NCBI GenBank assembly: GCA_023411405.1
Contig: JAEYOU010000038.1
Location: forward strand, 1 to 13,288
Source: Pseudomonadota bacterium
Lineage (GTDB): Bacteria > Myxococcota > Myxococcia > Myxococcales > Anaeromyxobacteraceae
Length of the DNA stretch: 13,288 nt
Reading direction: 5' to 3'
In this document: positions 7,422 through 13,288 of the stretch, piece by piece
Layout: every line of letters starts with the position of its first letter
Position numbering within the stretch: position 1 is the stretch's first letter
The notes under the pieces: model-generated
What the model was told of the DNA's origin: nothing
Database searches by the model: none
The model's input: the letters and a program-made list of their open reading frames with translations, nothing else
Position numbers and translations under genes: made by a program

Positions 7422-8377
7422 CTCGGGAAGGCCGTCGCGACCCACGCCCCGGCGGCGTCGAGATCGGCCGCGAGCGCCGTGACCCGCGCGGGCGGGAGGC
7501 CGAGCGCGCTCGCGCTGTCGGCGATCTCGGCAGGCGCGCGCGGGTGCATCGCGGGCGCACGGCGGAGCAGGTCGAAGGCGGAGACGAGCCGGACGAGGTG
7601 GACGAGCGGCGCGAGCTCCGTCTCGGGCACCGGTCCGTGGTGGTGCGCCGCCACCTCCGCGAGCGTGGGCGGGAGCTGCCACCCCTTGTGCAGCTCGACG
7701 CCGGCCTCGACGTGCACCCGCACGAGCAGGTGCCCGAGCCCGGGCTCCGGGACGAGCGCGAGCTTGCCGTACGACACGAGCTCGGCGGTCGCGCGCAGCG
7801 CGGCGGCCAGGCCGACGTCGTGGAGCAGGCCGGCCATGAAGGTCTGCTCGGTGCCGGGCGTGGGCACGAGCTGCTGCCGCGCGAGCTCCGACGCGCACCG
7901 CGCGACCGTGACCGCGTGCTGGAAGAGGAGCCTCCAGGTCGCCTCGAACGCCTGGTGCGCCCGGGACGCGTCGGGGCTGTAGAGCGTGCGCATCGCGATG
8001 GCGGCGGAGAGGCGCGCCACCTCGGACATTCCGAGCCGCCCCACCGCCTCCCGGATCGTGTCGATCCGGCGGACGGCGCGGTAGACCGCGGAGTTCGCGA
8101 GCGCCAGGACGCCGCCGGCGAGCGCACCGTCCACGCGGATGTAGCGGGCCAGCTCCTCGAGATCGACGTCGGGGTACCGGACCAGCTCCAGGATCTCCAT
8201 CGCGATCGCCGGGAACGGAGCCGGGCTCGCGTGCGAGGCCGCCAGGTAGGGGCGCAGGACGGCGTCGGCCTCCTCCGGCGCGGGCGCGCGGGCCTCGAGC
8301 GCGGCCGGATCCACCTGGAGCGCGGCGGCGTACTCCGCCGGGGAGGAAGCCTTCGCGGGCGTCGGGCTCGGGCTCAT
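7418..8377 (-). CDS. HDOD-domain protein
   Basis: Protein of 319 aa with one HDOD domain (PF08668, about 50-250), a relative of HD phosphohydrolases usually acting as a signalling scaffold rather than an enzyme. Seen: the N-terminal helical core from FPAIAMEILELVRYPDVDLE (55-74) through VDGALAGGVLALANSAVYR (82-100) and IREAVGRLG; H154; GLLHDVGL (183-190) with H186-D187; HVEAGVELH (222-230); and AAHHHGP (243-249). Several HD-type residues are retained, so metal binding is possible. The first 45 residues are Ala/Pro-rich. Start ATG 8377 is supported by loss of protein-like sequence upstream; there is no Shine-Dalgarno, and TATTCC lies 8 nt before it. Family members act in chemotaxis, stress or cyclic-di-GMP pathways. 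It is divergent from the membrane hybrid kinase across 387 bp, which could suggest a shared pathway. Confidence 0.9.
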   Translation of the reverse strand: MSPSPTPAKASSPAEYAAALQVDPAALEARAPAPEEADAVLRPYLAASHASPAPFPAIAMEILELVRYPDVDLEELARYIRVDGALAGGVLALANSAVYRAVRRIDTIREAVGRLGMSEVARLSAAIAMRTLYSPDASRAHQAFEATWRLLFQHAVTVARCASELARQQLVPTPGTEQTFMAGLLHDVGLAAALRATAELVSYGKLALVPEPGLGHLLVRVHVEAGVELHKGWQLPPTLAEVAAHHHGPVPETELAPLVHLVRLVSAFDLLRRAPAMHPRAPAEIADSASALGLPPARVTALAADLDAAGAWVATAFPS

Positions 8378-8764
8378 GCCGGCTAGGAATAGCACCGCGG
8401 CACGGACGTGGATATCGGCGGACCGGGGGACCGACAGCGGCGCGGCTCGCCCCACATCCGGTCGTTCGCTATCGGCTCCGCGGCGCGGACCGGGTCGAGC
8501 AGCTCCTCGCGGACCCGGAGCGCGCGGCGAAGGTGCGGACGAGCCGTTCCGCCGACCCGCGGGCGCGCCGGCCCGCCCGCGGGCAGCGAGGGCCGCGGGC
8601 GGGCATCCGGCCCGCGCACGGGATTTCCCTGTGTTCACGGGGAGTTCCGAGCCGGCCCGGGCGGGACGGCGCCGCAGACGCCCGGCGGCGGGGTCGCAAT
8701 CTACTCTCCGTACACGCGCGGCGGTATTCTGCCGGTGCTGGGGGGCTGCTTCGCCGGAACGCGC
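8378..8764. other. 387-bp divergent intergenic region with strong secondary structure
   Basis: No supported gene lies here. The kinase reading frame stays open back to about 8408, but its translation is Arg/Gly/Ser/Pro-rich and unlike protein. Contents: a GC-rich hairpin (8567-8611); a smaller stem-loop with CCCTGT (8627-8632) and ACGGGG (8637-8642) around a GTTC loop; a TATTCT at 8725-8730 that could be a -10 for the kinase but lacks a recognisable -35; and, on the minus strand, TATTCC at 8391-8386 ahead of the HDOD gene. A stretch of coding-like codons near 8464-8544 is noted separately. Confidence 0.6.
8567..8611 (+). repeat. Long GC-rich inverted repeat (hairpin)
   Basis: GCCCGCCCGCGG (8571-8582) is perfectly complementary to CCGCGGGCGGGC (8593-8604), with a 10-nt loop. 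GCCG (8567-8570) and CGGC (8608-8611) extend the stem beyond a 3-nt bulge, giving about 16 paired bases, nearly all G-C. No T-run follows on either strand. It may be a transcription barrier between the divergent genes, part of a leader RNA, or a member of a dispersed repeat family. Confidence 0.6.
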
Positions 8765-10645
8765 ATGACGCTGCCCGCAGGCATCACCCTCCTCTCGACC
8801 GGGATCGCGCTCTTCTTCGCCATCCTCTCCTGGATGTTCTCGCGCGCCCCGGGCTGGCAGGACCAGCGCTCGTTCTCGCTCGTCGCGCTCGGCGTGAGCC
8901 TCTACGCGGCGCTCAACATCCCCACGACGGCGCCGGTCCTCGGGGACGGCGCGGTCGTGATCTGCTCGCGCCTGCAGATCGCCGCGGCCGCGCTCCACGC
9001 CGCGGCGTGGCTCCGCTACACGAGCGTGCTGCTGCACGATCCGCGCTCCGCGGTCGATCGCGTCCTCACCGGCGGTCTCGGCGCGCTCGCGCTCCTGGGC
9101 GTCTTCACGCCCGCGATGGTCCCCGGCGGCGTCCGCGCCGACGCGTTCGAGCTCGCCCACGCCACTTACCGGACCGCGGTCATGACGCCTGCGGGCAGCG
9201 CGACGTGGGCCGTGCTGCTGGGCATCCTGGTGGTCCCGCTCCTGCGCCTGCGCCGGGCTGCGCGCGGGGGCGTGCCGAACGCGTCGCTCCAGATGCTGGC
9301 GCTCTGCGTCCTCCTCGCGATGGGCATCAACGACGCGCTCGTCGCGAGCGGCGTGTATCCCGGCCCGTACCTCGTCGATCTCGCGTACCTCGTCCCCATC
9401 GCCGCCGTCGGCTACTCGAGCGCGGCGCGCTTCGTCGCCGACGCGCGCGCGCTGGCGGCGCTCCGCAGCCGGCTCGAGGGCGAGGTGGCGCTGCGCACCG
9501 CCGAGCTGGGGCGCGCCCAGGAGGCCCTGCACCGGGCCGAGAAGCTCGCCGCCATCGGCCAGGTCGCCGCCGGCGTCGCCCACGAGGTGAACAACCCCTC
9601 GGCCGTGGTGAGCGCGAACCTCCAGTACCTCAGCGAGGCCGAGGCGGACGCCCTCTCCGCCGCCGGCCGTGACGCCATCCAGGAGTCGCTCCGCTCGGTG
9701 CAGCGCATCACCACCATCGTCCGGCAGCTCCTCGACGCGGGCCGGCTCGCCGCCGCGCCGGAGCCCAACGTGGGCGTCGCCGCGCGCCCGCTCGCCGAGG
9801 CCGCGCTCAAGGTCGCGCGCACGCGGCTCGGGACGCGCGTCGCGCTCGTGAACGCGGTGCCCGAGGACCTCCACGTCTCCGGCCAGGAGAGCGTCCTCGT
9901 GCAGGTGCTGGTCAACCTGGTGGTGAACGCCGTCCACGCCGTGCCGGACCATCGCTCCGACGGCCGGGTGACCCTGCGGACCGAGCAGGACGACGAGCGC
10001 GTGCGGCTCGTCGTCGAGGACAACGGCGCGGGCATGGAGCCCGAGGTGCTCCGCCGCGTGTTCGAGCCGTTCTTCACCACCAAGCCGTTCGGCACCGGCA
10101 CCGGCCTCGGCCTCGCGGTCTCTCGCGGGCTCGTCCTGAGCCTGGGCGGCCACCTGCGGCTCGAGAGCCAGCCGGGGGTCGGCACGCGCGCCATCATCGA
10201 GCTCGCGCGGGCGGCGGCGCCCGCGTGCGCCGCGCCCGAGCCTGCGTCCCTCTCGGGCGAGCCGTTCCTGCGGCTCCTCCTCGTCGACGACGAGCCGGCC
10301 ATGCTGACGTCGGCGCGGCGCCTGCTCGAGGCGCGATACCAGGTGGAGATCGCGTCCGGGGTGGAGGAAGGCCTCGCGCGGATCGAGAGCGCGGGCCGGT
10401 TCGATCTCGTCCTCTGCGACGTGATGATGCCCGCCGGCGGCGGCGAGCGGCTCTACCACACGCTCTTGGGGCGGCGTCCGGCCATGGCCCGCCGCATCGT
10501 GTTCCTCACCGGCGGCGCGGTCACCGACGGCGCGCAGCGCTTCCTCCACGCGCAGCCGCAGCCCGTGCTCTACAAGCCGCTCGACCTCGCGGCCCTCGCC
10601 CGCGCCGCCGACGAGGTGGCGCAGTCGGCGAACGCGCTCCACTGA
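8765..10645 (+). CDS. Seven-helix membrane hybrid histidine kinase with receiver
   Basis: Membrane sensor kinase of 626 aa. The N-terminal part has about seven hydrophobic segments (roughly 5-24, 36-53, 65-88, 101-119, 144-163, 174-196, 203-222), resembling the HisKA_7TM sensor type, with no large periplasmic domain. A coiled-coil linker (about 225-262) follows, then HisKA VAHEVNNP with H273, N-box N384/N388, G1 DNGAGM (419-424), G2 GTGTGLGLAV (443-452), and a REC domain (about 501-620) with D508/D509, phosphoacceptor D552 in LCDVMMP, T582, and K604 in YKP. The kinase core is of the NtrB/HATPase type common in myxobacteria. I chose ATG 8765 because the membrane region begins immediately after it; a weak GGAA lies 6 nt upstream. 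No separate output regulator or Hpt gene is adjacent. The signal may be membrane state or a small hydrophobic ligand, which is inference. Confidence 0.93.
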   Translation: MTLPAGITLLSTGIALFFAILSWMFSRAPGWQDQRSFSLVALGVSLYAALNIPTTAPVLGDGAVVICSRLQIAAAALHAAAWLRYTSVLLHDPRSAVDRVLTGGLGALALLGVFTPAMVPGGVRADAFELAHATYRTAVMTPAGSATWAVLLGILVVPLLRLRRAARGGVPNASLQMLALCVLLAMGINDALVASGVYPGPYLVDLAYLVPIAAVGYSSAARFVADARALAALRSRLEGEVALRTAELGRAQEALHRAEKLAAIGQVAAGVAHEVNNPSAVVSANLQYLSEAEADALSAAGRDAIQESLRSVQRITTIVRQLLDAGRLAAAPEPNVGVAARPLAEAALKVARTRLGTRVALVNAVPEDLHVSGQESVLVQVLVNLVVNAVHAVPDHRSDGRVTLRTEQDDERVRLVVEDNGAGMEPEVLRRVFEPFFTTKPFGTGTGLGLAVSRGLVLSLGGHLRLESQPGVGTRAIIELARAAAPACAAPEPASLSGEPFLRLLLVDDEPAMLTSARRLLEARYQVEIASGVEEGLARIESAGRFDLVLCDVMMPAGGGERLYHTLLGRRPAMARRIVFLTGGAVTDGAQRFLHAQPQPVLYKPLDLAALARAADEVAQSANALH

Positions 10646-10753
10646 ATCGATTCGACGCCCGCGTTCCACTCCCGGCACACCTCGGCGCCGCGCCACGCAC
10701 ACGCGGTCGTCAGGGGGTCACTCTAGGTTCACTCCGTCACGCACGCCTCACCC

Positions 10754-10760
10754 GAGGAGG
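10754..10760 (+). promoter_or_regulatory. Strong Shine-Dalgarno for the oxoamine synthase
   Basis: GAGGAGG lies 5 nt before the ATG at 10766, the best ribosome binding site in the window. It fixes the start of the alpha-oxoamine synthase and contrasts with the absence of any such site before glgC, the DUF2934 gene and the HDOD gene. Confidence 0.85.
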
Positions 10761-10765
10761 ACGAG

Positions 10766-11989
10766 ATGGACGTGTTCGCGAAGTGTGCGCAGGTGCCCGT
10801 CGCGCGCCAGCTGAAGGACGACGGGTTCGATGCCTTCTACCGGGTCCTCCAATCCGCGCCGGACGCGGAGGTGGTCGTCGAGGGCCGGCGGCTCGTCATG
10901 CTCGGCTCGAACAACTACCTCGGGCTCGCCGACGACCCGCGCGTGAAGCAGGCTGCGGTCGAGGCCACCGCGGCGTGGGGCGCCGGCACGACGGGCTCGC
11001 GGTGCCTGAACGGCACGCTGGACCTGCACGCGCAGCTCGAGGCGCGGCTGGCGCGGTTCTTCGGGCGCGACGAGGCCCTCTTCTTCACGTCCGGTTACAT
11101 GGCCAACCTGGGCGTGATCGCGGGCCTCGCGCAGCGCGGCGACTGCGTGGTCGTCGACCGGCGCGCGCACGCGAGCATCCTCGACGGCTGCCGCCTCTCG
11201 ACCGCCGAGGTCCGCAGGTTCCGGCACAACGACACGAAGGACCTGGAGCGCGTCCTCGCCGAGTGCGGCGACGCCGGCACGCTCGTCGTGGTCGACGGCG
11301 TGTACTCCATGGAGGGCGACATCGCGCCGCTCCCCGCGATCGTCGCGGCCTGCCGCGCGCACGGCGCCCGGCTGGTGCTCGACGACGCGCACGGGCTCGG
11401 CGTGCTCGGGCGGAACGGCCGCGGCACGGCCGAGCACTTCCACCTCGAGGACGAGGTGGACGTCCTGGTCGGCACCACGAGCAAGTCGCTGCCCGGCCTG
11501 GGCGGCTTCGCGGTGGCGGACCGGCAGGTGATCGAGTACCTCCGCTACGGGGGACAGAACCGGCCGTTCATCTTCGCGGCGAGCCCGCCGGCCGGCGTCC
11601 TCGCGGCGGTCGCGACCGCGCTCCGCATCCTCGAGGAGGAGCCCGAGCGCCGGCGCCACCTCTGGAAGCTCACGCGGCGGGCCCAGGCCGAGCTCGCGGC
11701 CATGGGCTACGACACCGGGGCGTCGAACACGCCGATCATCCCGGTCGTGGCCGGCACGCTCGAGCGCACCTTCGAGATGTGGAAGGGCCTCACCGAGGAG
11801 GGGCTGTTCGTGAACGTGGTCCTCCCGCCCGCGGTTCCCGCCGGGGGGTGCCTCATCCGCATGACCCTCACCGCGGCCCTCACCGAGGTACACCTCGACC
11901 GGATCCTGGACGCGTTCCAGCGCGTCGGGACGCGGCTCGGCGTCATCCCGCGCGCGCCGCGGGTGGCGGAGGCGCGGCGGGCCGGCTAG
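10766..11989 (+). CDS. PLP-dependent alpha-oxoamine synthase, serine palmitoyltransferase-like
   Basis: Family enzyme that condenses an amino acid with an acyl-CoA (or acyl-ACP), releasing CO2, using pyridoxal phosphate; 407 aa, cytosolic, probably a homodimer. Seen: LGSNNYLGLA (46-55); GTTGSRCLNGT (74-84); ring-stacking histidine H135 in RRAHAS; D206 and H209 in LDDAHG; the PLP lysine K240 in GTTSKSLPGLGGF; and FIFAASPPA (268-276). The Thr-x-Ser-Lys-Ser active site and the following Gly-Gly-Phe are closer to serine palmitoyltransferase than to BioF (8-amino-7-oxononanoate synthase) or Kbl (2-amino-3-ketobutyrate CoA ligase), which usually have Gly-Lys-Ala or similar. Myxobacteria make sphingolipids, so a long-chain-base role is plausible, but no other sphingolipid or biotin gene is near. 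The start has a strong GAGGAGG. The ligase gene begins 9 bp after its stop, so the two are probably co-transcribed. Confidence 0.92.
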   Translation: MDVFAKCAQVPVARQLKDDGFDAFYRVLQSAPDAEVVVEGRRLVMLGSNNYLGLADDPRVKQAAVEATAAWGAGTTGSRCLNGTLDLHAQLEARLARFFGRDEALFFTSGYMANLGVIAGLAQRGDCVVVDRRAHASILDGCRLSTAEVRRFRHNDTKDLERVLAECGDAGTLVVVDGVYSMEGDIAPLPAIVAACRAHGARLVLDDAHGLGVLGRNGRGTAEHFHLEDEVDVLVGTTSKSLPGLGGFAVADRQVIEYLRYGGQNRPFIFAASPPAGVLAAVATALRILEEEPERRRHLWKLTRRAQAELAAMGYDTGASNTPIIPVVAGTLERTFEMWKGLTEEGLFVNVVLPPAVPAGGCLIRMTLTAALTEVHLDRILDAFQRVGTRLGVIPRAPRVAEARRAG

Positions 11990-11998
11990 GACGGGGGG

Positions 11999-13084
11999 AT
12001 GCCGTTCCTCCTCCCGCCCCCCATCGCGCCGATGCTCGCCAAGGCCAGCCCGTCGCTCCCCGCGGGCGACGGGTGGCTCTTCGAGCCGAAGTGGGACGGC
12101 TTCCGGGCCCTGGTCTTCCGCGACGGGCCCGAGGTCTACTTGCAGTCGCGTGAGCAAAAGCCGCTCGATCGGTACTTCCCGGAGCTCCTGCTGCCGCTGC
12201 GGCACGGGCTCCCGGACCGGTGCGTGCTGGACGGCGAGATCGTGGTGGCCGGGCCGAACGGGCTCGACTTCGAGGCGCTGCTGCTCCGGATCCACCCGGC
12301 GGCCTCGCGCGTCCGGCTCCTCGCCCAGGAGCAACCGGCGAGCATCGTGTTCTTCGATCTGCTCGCGCTCGGCGACCGCGACCTCCGGGCGGCGCCGCTG
12401 GGCGAGCGGCGGGCCCTCCTCGAGCGCGCCCTCGCGGGCACGCGGCCGCCGCTCCACCTCACCCCCGCGACGCGCGACGGCGCGGTGGCCGGGGACTGGT
12501 TCCGCCGGTTCGAGGGCGCGGGCCTCGACGGCGTGGTCGCCAAGCGGCTCGACCTGCCGTACCAGCCCGGGGTCCGGGCGATGGTGAAGGTGAAGCACGC
12601 GCGGACGGCGGACTGCGCGGTGGCCGGGTTCCGCTGGCACAAGGACGGCAAGGGCACGATGGTGGGTTCGCTCCTCCTCGGGCTGCACGACCTCGAGGGC
12701 ACGCTCCACCACGTCGGCATCTGCAGCGCGTTCACCACCGCGCGGCGCAAGGAGCTCGTCCGGGAGCTCGCGCCGCTGCGCGAGGGCGCGGCGGAGGACC
12801 ACCCCTGGCGCGACTGGGCGGAGTGGTCCGAGGCGGGCGAGGACCCGGGCCGGCGGCTCCCCGGCGCGTCGAGCCGGTGGAACCGCGGGAAGGACCTCTC
12901 GTGGGAGCCGCTCCGCGTCGAGCGCGTGGTCGAGGTGGCGTACGACCACCTCCAGGGCGATCGGTTCCGGCACGCGACCCAGTTCGTGCGCTGGCGGCCG
13001 GACCGCTCGCCGGCCGACTGCCGGTACGACCAGCTCGAGGTGACGCCGCCGTACGAGCTCCGGCAGATCTTCGCGGGGGCGTGA
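11999..13084 (+). CDS. ligC: ATP-dependent DNA ligase, LigC type
   Basis: Seals DNA nicks using ATP, through a lysine-AMP intermediate; 361 aa, close to the size of mycobacterial LigC. Seen: PPIAPMLAK (7-15), the typical LigC/LigD entry; motif I EPKWDGFR with adenylated K31 and R36; SREQKPLDRYFPEL (50-63); LDGEIVV (77-83); motif III FFDLLAL (118-124); motif IV DGVVAKR (177-183); motif V MVKVKH (195-200) with K197/K199; then an OB-fold domain (about 205-355). No polymerase or nuclease domain is fused, unlike LigD, and no Ku gene lies in the window. Known roles are minor end-joining or base-excision repair ligase. The ATG follows the synthase TAG by 9 bp, with AGGA overlapping that stop as ribosome binding site, so expression is probably coupled. 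The symbol is by similarity. Confidence 0.93.
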   Translation: MPFLLPPPIAPMLAKASPSLPAGDGWLFEPKWDGFRALVFRDGPEVYLQSREQKPLDRYFPELLLPLRHGLPDRCVLDGEIVVAGPNGLDFEALLLRIHPAASRVRLLAQEQPASIVFFDLLALGDRDLRAAPLGERRALLERALAGTRPPLHLTPATRDGAVAGDWFRRFEGAGLDGVVAKRLDLPYQPGVRAMVKVKHARTADCAVAGFRWHKDGKGTMVGSLLLGLHDLEGTLHHVGICSAFTTARRKELVRELAPLREGAAEDHPWRDWAEWSEAGEDPGRRLPGASSRWNRGKDLSWEPLRVERVVEVAYDHLQGDRFRHATQFVRWRPDRSPADCRYDQLEVTPPYELRQIFAGA

Positions 13085-13126
13085 CGAGACGCGCGCGTCG
13101 CGAGGACGGCACGCACCGTGAACATC

Positions 13127-13156
13127 CGCTCGTGCTGAGCCTTCGAAGCCCGAGCG
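13127..13156 (+). repeat. REP-like short palindrome
   Basis: CGCTCG (13127-13132) and CGAGCG (13151-13156) pair, continued after one mismatch by GCT/AGC, around a central GAGCCTTCGA. Short palindromes with a CTGAGC...TCGAAG core are, from memory, frequent dispersed intergenic repeats in GC-rich bacteria. It lies 43 bp after the ligase stop and could mark its 3' end. There is only one copy in this window, so repeat status is inferred. Confidence 0.45.
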
Positions 13157-13288
13157 TACGCACGGCTGCATCGAGCATACGCCTCGCCTTTGGTCGCGTT
13201 GCCGTGGGCGGCCGGCCGGGCACGCCGGGCGCGCCGACCAGGTAGATGCTCGGCGCCCACAGGCTGATCGTAGGGCGCGCGCGTGCCG

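Noticed and set aside
7418..10702. A 1094-codon minus-strand frame extending the HDOD gene across the membrane kinase
   Set aside because: Only the last 319 codons look like protein. The upstream part is antisense to the kinase and Arg/Glu/His-rich low-complexity sequence, so the start was placed at 8377.
10748..13171. An 807-codon minus-strand frame opposite the synthase and ligase
   Set aside because: Composition is antisense shadow (Arg/Glu/Pro/Val-rich) with no recognisable motif, while both plus-strand genes have intact active sites.
13085..13288. A partial gene at the right edge
   Set aside because: Apart from the palindrome and a weak GACGCGCGCGTC palindrome (13088-13099), no frame gives convincing protein. 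One minus frame begins with a short hydrophobic run but continues into antisense of the ligase.
1..13288. CRISPR array, prophage, insertion sequence, tRNA or rRNA
   Set aside because: No regularly spaced repeats, transposase or integrase motifs, phage genes or RNA gene sequences were seen by reading both strands.

Overview
The window is very GC-rich and gene-dense, with GC at almost every third codon position. The gene content (two hybrid histidine kinases, an HDOD protein, a DUF2934 protein, an alpha-oxoamine synthase and a stand-alone LigC-type ATP-dependent DNA ligase) fits a GC-rich soil or sediment bacterium, most likely a myxobacterium (Myxococcota) such as Anaeromyxobacter. The genus is inferred from style and content; no rRNA or other marker gene is present.

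Layout. (1) 206-1825, plus: a soluble PAS-HisKA-HATPase-REC hybrid kinase. (2) 1862-5665, minus: a tightly packed four-gene unit, read right to left as a class-C beta-lactamase-fold serine hydrolase, two ABC-2 membrane proteins of the COG4587/COG3694 type, and a COG4586-type ATPase. Successive genes overlap or nearly overlap, and a good sigma-70-like promoter lies ahead of the hydrolase. (3) 5811-7064, plus: glgC, divergent from that unit, with sequence features of the cyanobacterial/plant type rather than the enterobacterial type. (4) 7191-7421, plus: a small DUF2934 protein, convergent with an HDOD-domain protein at 7418-8377, minus; the two stop codons share one CTAG. (5) 8378-8764: a 387-bp gap with a strong GC-rich hairpin. 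(6) 8765-10645, plus: a membrane hybrid kinase with a seven-helix sensor region and a C-terminal receiver. (7) 10766-13084, plus: an alpha-oxoamine synthase resembling serine palmitoyltransferase, followed 9 bp later by a LigC-type DNA ligase, probably co-transcribed. The last 200 bp hold a REP-like palindrome and no supported gene.

How the genes work together. The ABC trio would form one complete exporter-type complex (one ATPase and two different membrane subunits) of unknown substrate, with the cytosolic serine hydrolase probably expressed alongside it. The two kinases look like independent signalling proteins without adjacent partners. GlgC supplies ADP-glucose for glycogen. LigC belongs to DNA end-joining or repair ligases; its pairing with a lipid- or cofactor-type PLP enzyme has no obvious explanation.

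I found no convincing new multi-gene defence or mobile system. The most useful leads are the candidate leaderless starts, the structured 387-bp gap, the hydrolase-ABC-2 unit and the synthase-ligase pair.
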